Shown here in pieces: positions 17,336-25,740 of a stretch of DNA of 64,000 nucleotides. Within the stretch, counting starts at the first letter, position 1. Each line of letters opens with the position of its first letter. Under the pieces are notes generated by a model. The model did no database searches. It saw only the letters and a list, made by a program, of their open reading frames with translations, and was not told where the DNA came from. The stretch covers positions 62,001 through 126,000 of the forward strand of contig NZ_CABVHK010000005.1 of the NCBI RefSeq assembly GCF_902497785.1, given 5' to 3'. The DNA comes from Pseudomonas fluorescens. Lineage in GTDB: Bacteria > Pseudomonadota > Gammaproteobacteria > Pseudomonadales > Pseudomonadaceae. Position numbers and translations under genes: made by a program.

Positions 17336-18232
17336 ATGTTCGACTGGAATGACCTACGGTTTTTTCTTGAATTGCAGCGCAGCGGCCGATTGCTCACTGC
17401 GGCCCGCCGTCTGAACACCACCCATGCCACGGTGGCCCGGCACATCGAGGCCATCGAAAAGAGCCTCGGCACGGCGCTGTTTGTCCAGCATGCCCAGGGT
17501 TACGAATTGACGCCGGCGGGGGAGGCGCTGCTCAAGCACGCCGAAGCGATGGAAAACGTCGCGCTGCTGGCAGAAGAGGAGATCACCCAATCGACGGCGC
17601 CGCTGGGAAAAATTCGCGTCGGCGTGACCGAAGGCCTGGGCGTCATGTTTCTCGCCAGCCGCATGAATGGGTTGTTTGAGCGCTATCCGGGGCTGGAAGT
17701 GGAACTGGTGGCGGTGCCGCGCTTCGTCAGCATTCTTAACCGTGAAGCGGAAATCAGCATTCACCTGGAGCGCCCGGCCGCTGACATGCTGGTCACGCGC
17801 AAACTCACCGACTATCGCCTGGCGCTTTATGCCAGCCAGGCCTATCTCGACAAGGCGCCACCGCTGCGCAGCCGCGAAGACCTCGGACGTCATGCCTGGA
17901 TCGGTTACGTCGACGACTTGCTGTTCAGCCAGGAATTGATGTTCCTCAACAGCTTCTGCCGCAACCCGCAGGTGGTCTTCCACAGCACCAGCGTCATTGC
18001 CCAGCAACAGGCGGCGCGTTCAGGGCTGGGGATCGCGGTGCTGCCGTGCTACATGGCCAGCGCCGATCCGCAGTTGGTGCCGCTGTTGCCGGAGGAAAGC
18101 CTCCAGCGCAGCTACTGGATCAGCACCCGCCGCGAGCTGCACAAATCCGTGCGGCTGCGGGTGTTGTGGGATTACGTGGTGGAGTTGTGTGAACTTAACC
18201 AAGGTCTCTTGCTCGGTCCCAACCCCTCGTAG
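17336..18232 (+). CDS. LysR-family transcriptional regulator divergent from the GMC gene
   Basis: The 298-residue protein has the N-terminal HTH segment TAARRLNTTHATVARHIEAI and an effector-binding domain with GKIRVGVTEGLG and the late motif GLGIAVLPCYMA. TAAGGA precedes the ATG at 17336; the TTG one codon earlier is not preferred. Divergent placement suggests control of the GMC oxidoreductase. The TAG stop codon lies inside the first bases of a REP arm (GTAGGAGCTGCC), so the repeat supplies the end of the reading frame. Confidence 0.88.
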   Translation: MFDWNDLRFFLELQRSGRLLTAARRLNTTHATVARHIEAIEKSLGTALFVQHAQGYELTPAGEALLKHAEAMENVALLAEEEITQSTAPLGKIRVGVTEGLGVMFLASRMNGLFERYPGLEVELVAVPRFVSILNREAEISIHLERPAADMLVTRKLTDYRLALYASQAYLDKAPPLRSREDLGRHAWIGYVDDLLFSQELMFLNSFCRNPQVVFHSTSVIAQQQAARSGLGIAVLPCYMASADPQLVPLLPEESLQRSYWISTRRELHKSVRLRVLWDYVVELCELNQGLLLGPNPS

Positions 18233-18319
18233 GAGCTGCCGCAGGTTCGGGCCGCGTTCGGACGATCTTTTGATCTTAAAAAACAAAATCAAAAGATCGC
18301 AGCCTTCGGCAGCTCCTAC
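18230..18319. repeat. REP doublet (REPIN) 3, overlapping a stop codon
   Basis: GTAGGAGCTGCCGCAGG is followed by GATCTTTTGATC. The inverse ATCAAAAGATCGCAGCC leads into TTCGGCAGCTCCTAC. The TAG within its first five bases terminates the LysR gene at 18232. Confidence 0.88.
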
Positions 18320-18332
18320 ATGGGGTTGTGTT

Positions 18333-19433
18333 TCAGGGGAGGATTTCGAAGCCTGTGCTGGCCAGTCGTTCGCCGTTGACCATGATGTGCACCGCATGTT
18401 TGCCCGCGTAGTGCCGGCGAGTGGTGAGTTCCTTGATGTGCTGTCCACGGGCAACGAACGCAACAGCGTTGCCCGGCAACGTCAGCGCCTTGAGCTTGAA
18501 CACCTTCGCCGAGGTGCTGCCGTTGGCCTTGACGTAGTCTATGGCGTAGTCGATCACCAGTCGCTGACTGTCCTCGACCGTGGATTTGACGCTGAAGGAC
18601 AAGGTGATTTTCTCCCCCAGCCCGATCACGGCCGGTTCGACCTTCACCTCCATGATCTCGACCTCGGGCTTGCCGCCCGCGCCGATGATTGCCAGTGCCC
18701 GGGGATGGCCCTGTTTGATCAGGCTGCGCAGAGCATGTCTGGCGATCCACGCCGTGTGTTTGTGCTCCAGCGACCAGCCTTCGATCACGTCCAGCACCCA
18801 GTCGGGATGGTCCTTGGTGATGTCGTTGAGGTGGTTGGCCACGGACTTGCGCACATAGAGGCTGTCGTCGGCCTTGAGGTTGTCGATAATCGCGGCGGCG
18901 AGTGTCGGGTCAGACTGGATCTGTTCCAGCCGAAATGACCACGGCAGTCGCGGCCGGCAGCCTTCGCTGGCCAGCCGCCGGACGTGTTCGTTTTCGTCTA
19001 GCGACCAGTCGTGCATCACCGCCAATGTGCGCTTGAAGTCACTGCGCAGGAAATGGCGTATCGCGAATTCAGCGGAACCGAAAGTGGTGAAGTATTTGAG
19101 CGCGTCCATCGACTGTTCGAACGCATGGCCGCCGTAGGTCGCGACGTAATGCGGCAACGAGATGCTGACAAACCCGCTGTTCAGTCGGGGGGCGAGGGCG
19201 CGCAGAGCTTCAAGCGATTGCTCAAAACTTAGCGGCAGCACGGTGTGCAGGCACTCGCTGACCCGGGCCATGCGTTGCATGATCGACAAGTCAGCGAGCC
19301 CTTCATTAGCCATTTTCAGAAAGGCCTTGGCGTTGAATTCGGGATAGACCGCGGTCATCTCGGTGGCGATGTGCTGGAGGCGTGCGGGGTTGAAGATTTC
19401 CTTCAGGGCCGGGGCGGGTTGCTCGGTAGGCAT
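18333..19433 (-). CDS. AlkC-like DNA alkylation repair protein (HEAT-like repeats plus Ig-like domain)
   Basis: The 366-residue protein consists of helical repeats in residues about 1-250, including HDWSLDENEHVRRLASEGCRPRLPWSF and WVLDVIEGWSLEHKHTAWIARHALR. An Ig-like beta domain follows from about residue 270, with EVKVEPAVIGLGEKITLSFS. This order is that of AlkC-type 3-methyladenine glycosylases, which trap the DNA lesion without base flipping. The ATG at 19433 begins MPTEQPAPALKEIF, consistent with the family N-terminus. It appears monocistronic. Confidence 0.78.
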   Translation of the reverse strand: MPTEQPAPALKEIFNPARLQHIATEMTAVYPEFNAKAFLKMANEGLADLSIMQRMARVSECLHTVLPLSFEQSLEALRALAPRLNSGFVSISLPHYVATYGGHAFEQSMDALKYFTTFGSAEFAIRHFLRSDFKRTLAVMHDWSLDENEHVRRLASEGCRPRLPWSFRLEQIQSDPTLAAAIIDNLKADDSLYVRKSVANHLNDITKDHPDWVLDVIEGWSLEHKHTAWIARHALRSLIKQGHPRALAIIGAGGKPEVEIMEVKVEPAVIGLGEKITLSFSVKSTVEDSQRLVIDYAIDYVKANGSTSAKVFKLKALTLPGNAVAFVARGQHIKELTTRRHYAGKHAVHIMVNGERLASTGFEILP

Positions 19434-19483
19434 TGTGGATTCCTTTGAAATCGTTAAGTGTCCAGCGACATCGCGTTATCGTT

Positions 19484-19580
19484 CATCGCAAGCAAGCTCG
19501 CTCCCACAGGATTTATGTTTGCCACAATATTTGGCACGACACCGGACCGGTGGGAGTGAGCTTGCTCGCGAAGAGGCCCT
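19484..19580. repeat. Inverted repeat of the GCGAGCAAGCTCGCTCCCACA class
   Basis: TCGCAAGCAAGCTCGCTCCCACAGG faces the inverse GGTGGGAGTGAGCTTGCTCGCGA about 50 bases later. This palindrome class differs in sequence from the GTAGGAGCTGCC REPs and recurs at 44720, 52303 and, as GGGCAAGCCCGC variants, at 49486 and 55668. Confidence 0.8.
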
Positions 19581-19590
19581 TAATTTCAAC

Positions 19591-21399
19591 CTAGTTCTTC
19601 CTGGCTTCCTCTTCCAACTGATCCGACTCAAACAGTTTCGCCAGTTCCCCCCGGGCTTCCTGCGCAGTTTGCAGCACCTTCGCCGCATCGTCATACACCG
19701 CGTGCTGCGCTTCCAGCACCTGTTCATCGTGATGCTTGAAGCGTTTGATCCGCGCATCCGCCTGAGCCTGGGTCAGCCCCAGCCCGATCAGCGTGCGCCG
19801 GCTCATTTCCAGGCTGGAATAATAGGTTTCACGAATCGCCTCGGCGCCCAGGTCCACCAATCGGTGCACATGCTGACGGTTGCGGGCGCGGGCGATGATT
19901 TTGATGTGCGGATACAACCGGTGCACCACCTCGGCGGTCTTGATGTTGGTGTCCGGATCATCGGTGGCGATGATGAAGTATTCCGCCTGCTCGACCTTGG
20001 CCGCGCTGAGGATTTCCGGGCGCATCGGGTCGCCGTAGAACACCGGCACACCGCCGAAACTGCGCGACAGTTCGATGGTTTCCACCGAGGTGTCGAGGGC
20101 GACGAACTTGATGTTCTGCGCGCGCAGGATACGCGCGACGATCTGCCCCATCCGGCCCATGCCGGCAATCACCACGCGCGGTTCGTCGGTGTCGATCTCA
20201 CGGAATTTTTCCGGCACCACCACCGGCTGCACCTTGGGGCTGACCAGTCGCGCACAGAGCAGCAGCAACAGCGGTGTCACCGCCATGGACAGGGTAATCG
20301 TCAGCACCAACAGGTCGTACAGGCGCGGCTCGAACAATCCCTGATCGCGGCCAATCTTGAACACCACAAACGCAAACTCACCTCCGGCCGCCAGTACGAT
20401 GCCGAGCCGAATCGCGCTGACTTTGCCCAGCCCACCGGCCAATCGTCCCACCACAAACAGCAAGGGCAGCTTGATCGCGATCAGCAACAGGGTCAGCCCC
20501 AGTACCGCGATCGGCGCACTCAGCAGCAAACTCAGGTTCGCGCCCATGCCGACGCTGATGAAAAACAGGCCCAGCAGCAAACCCTTGAACGGTTCGATCT
20601 GCGCCTCCAGTTCGTGACGATACTCGGAGTCCGCCAGCAGCAAACCGGCGAGAAATGCGCCCAGCGCCATGGACACGCCCACCAGGTCCATCAACCACGC
20701 CGTGCCGATCACCACCAGCAACGCAGTGGCGGTGGAGACTTCCGGCAGGCCGCTACGGGCCACCACGCGGAACACCGGTCGCAGCAGATAACGTCCACCG
20801 ATCACCACCACTGCGATGCTGCCCAGCACCCGCAAGCCGTGGTTCACATCTTCGGCCGCGCTGGTGGTGTGATCGCCGCCTGCCAGCAGCGGCACCATGG
20901 CGATCAGCGGGATCGCGGCGATGTCCTGAAACAACAGAATCGCGAACGCCAGTCGCCCGTGGGGACTGGTCAGCTCCTTGCGCTCGGCGAGGCTTTGCAG
21001 GCCAAACGCGGTAGACGACAAGGCCAGGCCCAGCCCCAGCACAATCGCACTGTTCAGTGGCTGGCCAAACGCGAACAACGCCACCACGCCAATCAACGAC
21101 CCGGTCAGCAGCACCTGCGCCAGCCCTACGCCAAACACCGATCTGCGCATCACCCACAAGCGTCGTGGCGACAGCTCCAGACCAATGATGAACAGCAGCA
21201 ACACCACGCCCAGTTCGGAAATATGACTGACGCTTTGCGGGTTGCCGATCAGGCCCAACACCGACGGCCCGATGATCACGCCAGCGAACAGATAGCCCAG
21301 CACCGCCCCCAGTTGCAGGCGCTTGGCCAAAGGAACGGTGAGCACCGCCGCGAACAGGAACACGACGGCGGCTTGCAACAGGTTGCCTTCATGGGGCAT
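19591..21399 (-). CDS. CPA2-family monovalent cation:proton antiporter with RCK domain (KefB/KefC-like)
   Basis: The 602-residue protein has about twelve hydrophobic helices of the Na+/H+ exchanger fold, including LGYLFAGVIIGPSVLG and the central LSSTAFGLQSL segment. An RCK/TrkA-N domain starts VVIAGMGRMGQIVARILRA, a NAD-binding fold that gates K+ efflux. The C-terminal tail is charged and coiled. In this family the role is potassium or sodium/proton exchange during pH or electrophile stress. The start at 21399 (MPHEGNLLQ) follows CTGGAG; the longer frame to 21507 has no such site. No ancillary KefF/KefG gene is adjacent. Confidence 0.87.
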   Translation of the reverse strand: MPHEGNLLQAAVVFLFAAVLTVPLAKRLQLGAVLGYLFAGVIIGPSVLGLIGNPQSVSHISELGVVLLLFIIGLELSPRRLWVMRRSVFGVGLAQVLLTGSLIGVVALFAFGQPLNSAIVLGLGLALSSTAFGLQSLAERKELTSPHGRLAFAILLFQDIAAIPLIAMVPLLAGGDHTTSAAEDVNHGLRVLGSIAVVVIGGRYLLRPVFRVVARSGLPEVSTATALLVVIGTAWLMDLVGVSMALGAFLAGLLLADSEYRHELEAQIEPFKGLLLGLFFISVGMGANLSLLLSAPIAVLGLTLLLIAIKLPLLFVVGRLAGGLGKVSAIRLGIVLAAGGEFAFVVFKIGRDQGLFEPRLYDLLVLTITLSMAVTPLLLLLCARLVSPKVQPVVVPEKFREIDTDEPRVVIAGMGRMGQIVARILRAQNIKFVALDTSVETIELSRSFGGVPVFYGDPMRPEILSAAKVEQAEYFIIATDDPDTNIKTAEVVHRLYPHIKIIARARNRQHVHRLVDLGAEAIRETYYSSLEMSRRTLIGLGLTQAQADARIKRFKHHDEQVLEAQHAVYDDAAKVLQTAQEARGELAKLFESDQLEEEARKN

Positions 21400-21586
21400 G
21401 GGGAAACTCCAGAACTCGGTACGGCGGGGGGGCACAAGGATAAAGGCTGCGACGGCAGGCGTCAGCCAGTTCGACAATGATTGTAGGAATGGCGCGTCGT
21501 TGGGCACTTCACTCGCAACAATAAGGAATGTTTCCTGACCCTCGCAGTCGGAGTTCAGTTACCACGACATCACTGGAGGTTTACCC

Positions 21587-21892
21587 ATGAACAGCAAGAC
21601 CCTAATTGCCAGCCTCGCCCTCGTCGCAGGCATTGCCGGTATCAGCCCGATCGTACAAGCCGCTGAACCGCAAAAAACCGTCCAGCCCGGCGTCAACAAC
21701 ACCCGCGAACTGGTGGTCGGCGACCGTGCTCCAGATGTTTACCAGCGCAGCGAGAAGGCGATTGCCAACTGGAAAGCCAAGGGCCTCAAAGCGCCAGAGA
21801 AAGAGGCGCAATGGGTGCAGATCAATGACAAGTACATGATGGTGATGATCACCAACGGGACGATCATGGATATCACACCGGTGAAGCGGTAA
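21587..21892 (+). CDS. RcnB-family periplasmic protein
   Basis: The 101-residue product has a signal peptide, MNSKTLIASLALVAGIAGIS, with cleavage probably after VQA. The mature part matches the RcnB domain: VGDRAPDVYQRSEKAIANWK and a C-terminal WVQINDKYMMVMITNGTIMD. RcnB-type proteins help modulate nickel/cobalt export in E. coli, but many Pseudomonas paralogues have no tested role. A GGAGG site precedes the ATG. It stands alone, with no rcnA nearby. Confidence 0.78.
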   Translation: MNSKTLIASLALVAGIAGISPIVQAAEPQKTVQPGVNNTRELVVGDRAPDVYQRSEKAIANWKAKGLKAPEKEAQWVQINDKYMMVMITNGTIMDITPVKR

Positions 21893-21931
21893 CGCAGCCC
21901 TCAGGTGATCCGCTGTGACTGCCCATCCGGT

Positions 21932-22255
21932 TTAAAGCACTTCACCCTTGTCCCATAGATGCACCAATTCCCCCGGTGCCTGGTCCTCAGGCACCTTCAG
22001 TACCATCTGGTCGTCCTGCTCATTCAGGCGGAAGCGCACTTCGATTTTATAGAAGCGCTGATCCCCCTGACCGGAGGCATCACTGTTGAGTGGCAGACAA
22101 CCTTCCAGCAGCGTGCAAATACGGCTGCGCTGATCGATATCGCATTGCGCGAATTCGATTTCGCGAGGGCGGGTCAAGGCGTGGATGGCTGCGAAGCCGC
22201 CTTGGCGGGAGAGCCGGACGACAGCTTCATCGCCCAATGTCGGAAGGGTTTTCAT
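21932..22255 (-). CDS. Emfourin-type protealysin inhibitor
   Basis: The 107-residue protein resembles emfourin, the small inhibitor found beside protealysin-like proteases. Features include the N-terminal LGDEAVVRLSRQGGFAA and the C-terminal half with YKIEVRFRLNEQDDQM followed by VLKVPEDQAPGELVHLW. It has no signal peptide and should act in the cytoplasm. The start at 22255 overlaps the stop of the protease gene in an ATGA arrangement, so the two are translationally coupled. The pairing with an M4 protease is the strongest evidence; sequence similarity is judged by eye. Confidence 0.78.
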   Translation of the reverse strand: MKTLPTLGDEAVVRLSRQGGFAAIHALTRPREIEFAQCDIDQRSRICTLLEGCLPLNSDASGQGDQRFYKIEVRFRLNEQDDQMVLKVPEDQAPGELVHLWDKGEVL

Positions 22256-23316
22256 GATCGCTCCTGATTCAGTTTGATGCCCACCTCGGCCCACCCGTGT
22301 TTGACCGCCCGGGCCGCATCGGGGCCGAAGCGGGTTCGTGCGTGGTCAAGGGTCAGTTGCGCGAAATCCACGAATGACGCGTCGCCGCCCAGGCGCTGGT
22401 CGCACAGCGTGTCATACCAGATACGCCCGGCTTTTTCCCAGGCGAACCCGCCCAGGCCTTGGGCCACGAGGTAAAACGCGCGGTTGGGAATGCCGGAATT
22501 GATGTGCACGCCGCCGTTGTCTTCCTCAGTGATGACGAATTTGCGCATGTGATCCGGTTGGGGATCCTTGCCCAGCAGCGGGTCGTCGTACGCCGTGCCC
22601 GGATGGGCCATCGAACGCAGGCCAATGCCCTTGATACGCGGCGTAAGCAGGTCGGCGCCGATCAGCCAGTCCGCTTCTGCGGCGGTCTGGCCCAGTACGT
22701 ATTGCTTGATCAATACCCCGAACACGTCGGAGATCGATTCATTCAATGCCCCGGACTGGTTGGCATAGATCAGCCCGGCTTCGCTTTCGATGATGCCATG
22801 AGTCAGCTCGTGCCCGATCACATCCAGCGAGCGGGTGAAGCGCTCGAAGATCTCGCCGTCACCGTCCCCGAAGACCATTTGCGCACCGTTCCAGAACGCG
22901 TTTTCGTACGCCTGGCCGTAATGCACGCTGCCGACCAGCGCAAAGCCCTGATTGTCGATAGAGTCGCGACCCAGCACTTTCCAGAAGAAATCATAACTGG
23001 CGCCCAGCGCATCGTAGGCCTCGTCCACCGCCGGATCGCCCGTCGCGGGTTGGCCTTCAAGGCGCGCGGGCATTCCCGGCAGGAGCATTTTGCCTTGCGC
23101 GTCATGAATGCTGCGCTGGGCCTGGCCGGGTTCGGTGGAGGGGGGCAGGATCGTCGCGGCGGCGGAACGCACCGGCGAACCCGGCACGTGCCGAAGCGTG
23201 CGCACGTGGCTCAAGGTCTCCATCGCATGAGAGCGCTGACGCTCGGAACCGTGGGCGATGATTCGATTGAGAATATAGGGCGGAATGAAGCTGCACAGTC
23301 GTTGTGGGTCGGTCAT
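22252..23316 (-). CDS. Protealysin-like M4 zinc metalloprotease
   Basis: The 354-residue protein has the M4 zinc site HELTH at residues 169-173, with the third ligand in NESISD at about E193. A downstream catalytic-histidine region reads DNGGVHINSGIPNRAFYL. It lacks a signal peptide, and the short propeptide starts SFIPPYILNRI, the protealysin-type precursor rather than the long thermolysin one. Such enzymes are made in the cytoplasm and self-process. The adjacent emfourin gene supplies the inhibitor. Its 5' end diverges from the FKBP gene, about 145 bases away. Confidence 0.9.
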   Translation of the reverse strand: MTDPQRLCSFIPPYILNRIIAHGSERQRSHAMETLSHVRTLRHVPGSPVRSAAATILPPSTEPGQAQRSIHDAQGKMLLPGMPARLEGQPATGDPAVDEAYDALGASYDFFWKVLGRDSIDNQGFALVGSVHYGQAYENAFWNGAQMVFGDGDGEIFERFTRSLDVIGHELTHGIIESEAGLIYANQSGALNESISDVFGVLIKQYVLGQTAAEADWLIGADLLTPRIKGIGLRSMAHPGTAYDDPLLGKDPQPDHMRKFVITEEDNGGVHINSGIPNRAFYLVAQGLGGFAWEKAGRIWYDTLCDQRLGGDASFVDFAQLTLDHARTRFGPDAARAVKHGWAEVGIKLNQERS

Positions 23317-23460
23317 CAGAGCGTCCTTTCCCGAATACGAGGTTGATACTTATGTGAGCAGGCCTTGGGCGCGTCGGTTCCATGGATTGCCTTCAGCGGC
23401 GAATTCTGCGAAAACCTTCGTCCGCGCCCCGGACCCGGGCAACAGTAAAAGAGTAGAAAC

Positions 23461-23799
23461 ATGAACGACGAACTGCAAATCATCGACATCGCCCACGGCG
23501 AGGGCAAAGCCGCCGTCAAAGGCGCACTGATTACCACCCAGTATCGCGGCTGGCTGGAAGACGGCACCGAGTTCGATTCTTCCTACAGCCGTGGCAAACC
23601 TTTCCAGTGCGTGATTGGCACCGGACGAGTGATCAAAGGGTGGGATCAGGGGATTATCGGGATGCAAGTCGGCGGCAAGCGCAAATTGCTGGTGCCGGCG
23701 CACCTGGCCTACGGCGAACGCACGATGGGCAAGATCACGCCGAATTCAAATCTTGTTTTCGAGATCGAGTTGCTGGAGGTGCTGACGCGGGATGACTGA
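23461..23799 (+). CDS. FKBP-type peptidyl-prolyl cis-trans isomerase
   Basis: The 112-residue single-domain protein has the FKBP pattern: VIKGWDQGIIGMQVGGKRK and the active-site LVPAHLAYGER, followed by NSNLVFEIELLEV. It lacks a signal peptide and would catalyse proline isomerisation in the cytoplasm. The ATG at 23461 begins a protein of the usual length. The last 83 bases of this gene reappear, about 92% identical, at 25639-25721 on the far side of a toxin/immunity pair. The gene end therefore looks like an integration or recombination site. Confidence 0.92.
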   Translation: MNDELQIIDIAHGEGKAAVKGALITTQYRGWLEDGTEFDSSYSRGKPFQCVIGTGRVIKGWDQGIIGMQVGGKRKLLVPAHLAYGERTMGKITPNSNLVFEIELLEVLTRDD

Positions 23800-23893
23800 T
23801 TTGTCGGGTATAGGCTGATATGGCGAACCCCGCCATCTCTGTGAGGACAAACAGTGGGGTATGGGGGGTAATTTCTGGTGTTGATTTAACGAG

Positions 23894-24229
23894 TCATGTG
23901 AACATCTCAATATCGTCGAGCGTGTCAGCAACTGTTGCTTCCAGTGCAGGGAATTTTCCTTTTACGGAATCAAGAGCGGGCATCACGGCTTGCATTTTCA
24001 GCTCACCGAATCTGCGGGCTACGTGGCCGAGAGCGGTGACTGCTGCCGCAGCGACCGACTGAGTCCCACTCTCGAGATGGTTCAAGCAAATGGTTTGGGC
24101 CCAGTCGCTATCTTGCTCATTTAAACCGATGGAAATCAGCGCGGTAACAATGTTCTTTTCTATGCCGCTATCAAACAGGCTGACTGCTTCGTCATGGCTA
24201 ATCGACGGATCGTGATAGATAAGGCTCAC
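23894..24229 (-). CDS. Probable immunity protein, HEAT-repeat-like
   Basis: The 111-residue protein is made of short helical repeats resembling HEAT units, for example TALISIGLNEQDSDWAQTIC and AAVTALGHVARRFGELKMQA. It starts with GTG at 24229, overlapping the TGA stop of the toxin gene (GTGA), so the two are translationally coupled. The order toxin then small immunity gene is standard for bacteriocins and contact-delivered toxins. The immunity role is inferred from position and coupling. GC content is lower than in flanking genes. Confidence 0.65.
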   Translation of the reverse strand: MSLIYHDPSISHDEAVSLFDSGIEKNIVTALISIGLNEQDSDWAQTICLNHLESGTQSVAAAAVTALGHVARRFGELKMQAVMPALDSVKGKFPALEATVADTLDDIEMFT

Positions 24230-25467
24230 TGTTTAGCTCCTAAGATATTTCCCTTGGTGTCAGTTATTTTTGCCTTGATCAATGCGTTCTTCATATCTTG
24301 ATGGAGTTTATTCCAGGCTCTGACATGTCCGTGGTAGTCGTCCCCTCCCGTATGATCGAAGACCACAAACTCGTTGGTTTTGGAATCGATACCAATCCTG
24401 CGTTCCGATGTAGGTTTTACCTGTACCGAATTATCTAAAGCTTCCTGGCCATTCTCGGGACCCTTGCTTTTCACTGGCGTATCTGTCTTTCCATGGTAAC
24501 TGGCAGCATCGAATCGCAGGGAAATGACAATGTAAAGAGGCTTTATGCCGGAATCAGCCGGAAAGATAAGGATGAAGTCCTTGTACTCAGGCGGGTAGAT
24601 CGGGTTGACAATGACGGTATCTGCCTTGTCAGTAGGCGGATAAATCCAGATGTGCGGGGCTTGGGGGGCACTTTCTAGCGGTGGGGTTCCCGACGTGCTG
24701 GCCGGGTCAACGGACGGCGTCCATATCAACGTGGTGCCGTTGCCGAAGTCAGCCACTTGTCGGGAGCCCTGAGCTACGAACTGCACTACAGGAACCATTT
24801 CCCAATCACTGCGCTTCTGGGTGTTGTATCCGTATCCCTTCAAGGTGCCATCAGCCTGCTGTTCGACGTGAAGTCGGACACGTGTGCGACCTTCTTTAAG
24901 CGATTTCAGCTGTGCCTCGGTGTAAAGGGAGCTGTCTCCCAGACTTGATGGCCAGAGCAGTGCGACCATTCCTACCAGGAAACCCGCAGCAACTCCTGCC
25001 GTTGCAGCGCTTGCACCCGCAGTAGCACTTGCGCCGGAGCCCGCCCCGGCAGTCCCGCCCAAGAGAAGCGTTCCGAAGCCCGCAGGTAATACGCTACCGC
25101 TGATTTTTTTGAGTGGTGTATTTCCCGCTGTATCCTTTTCTCTACCACCCAGGAGCAAGAATTTTCCGTAATCGGCCAGCTTCCCGACAGGAACAAACCC
25201 GCTTGGGTTTTCGTAGTTGATTACTCCTTCCGGGAGGTCGCAGCTTTTGGCGAACACGCAACCCATGGAGTCAGGGTGGTTCTGTCGTTGAGTGGATTCT
25301 GGTAATCGGTTTTCATACTCTCGTTGCCGGGCCAACATATCATCGTATTTTTTCTGTTCGTCAGCGCGCTTCAGCAGTTCTTTGGGGGTCATGTAGCGAC
25401 TGGTGATGTGGTGTCCGTCTCCTGAAGGCGGATTTTGAACCCGAGGGATGCCAGCTTTACTCGCCAT
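24226..25467 (-). CDS. S-type pyocin/colicin-like toxin with an unrecognised C-terminal domain
   Basis: The 413-residue protein has a charged N-terminal part and the segment MGCVFAKSCDLPEGVINYEN. A Gly/Ala-rich hydrophobic stretch of about 50 residues (around 125-175) follows. The pyocin S domain contains LKGYGYNTQKRSDWEMVPVV and HIWIYPP. The last ~70 residues form a small domain, ERRIGIDSKTNEFVVFD then YHGHVRAWNKLHQDM, whose histidines and arginines suggest a nuclease. I cannot assign it to HNH DNases or to E3-type RNases by eye. AAGGA precedes the ATG. No LexA box was seen upstream. Delivery route is not shown. Confidence 0.7.
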   Translation of the reverse strand: MASKAGIPRVQNPPSGDGHHITSRYMTPKELLKRADEQKKYDDMLARQREYENRLPESTQRQNHPDSMGCVFAKSCDLPEGVINYENPSGFVPVGKLADYGKFLLLGGREKDTAGNTPLKKISGSVLPAGFGTLLLGGTAGAGSGASATAGASAATAGVAAGFLVGMVALLWPSSLGDSSLYTEAQLKSLKEGRTRVRLHVEQQADGTLKGYGYNTQKRSDWEMVPVVQFVAQGSRQVADFGNGTTLIWTPSVDPASTSGTPPLESAPQAPHIWIYPPTDKADTVIVNPIYPPEYKDFILIFPADSGIKPLYIVISLRFDAASYHGKTDTPVKSKGPENGQEALDNSVQVKPTSERRIGIDSKTNEFVVFDHTGGDDYHGHVRAWNKLHQDMKNALIKAKITDTKGNILGAKQ

Positions 25468-25638
25468 GAGCTTCCTTGTTCAATATTTTGAAGACGATGC
25501 GGACGCTATATCAAAGAGTTTTTTATTGATGTAGGACGGTTCTGAAGATCGAGGTGTCGTTACAAATGGCTATGAATCACGGGATGCGGGCCTGCGGTAG
25601 ACGCAGGTGGCGAATCCTGGTTCATCTGGGGGCCAGCC
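25468..25638. other. Low-GC leader region of the toxin gene
   Basis: This AT-richer interval carries the toxin gene's upstream region. I see no LexA-type palindrome and no intact gene. Toward 25620 the sequence returns to the composition of the flanking chromosome. Confidence 0.4.
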
Positions 25639-25721
25639 AACGCACGATGGGCAAGATCACGCCGAATTCGAATCTGATTTTCGAGATTGAATTGCTGGAG
25701 ATGCTGACGCGGGATGAGTGA
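25639..25721 (+). repeat. Duplicated 3' end of the FKBP gene (pseudogene fragment)
   Basis: These 83 bases match 23717-23799 with 7 mismatches by eye. They keep the codons for the last 26 residues and a TGA stop, so only the gene end is present and no start exists. With the original copy they form direct repeats around the toxin/immunity pair, like an attachment site at a gene 3' end. Confidence 0.85.
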
Positions 25722-25740
25722 TCGCCGCGCCAGTCAGGTT

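Noticed and set aside
19363..21480. 705-residue plus-strand open frame opposite the CPA2 antiporter gene
   Set aside because: Gln- and His-rich antisense composition, no motif, and an intact antiporter on the other strand.
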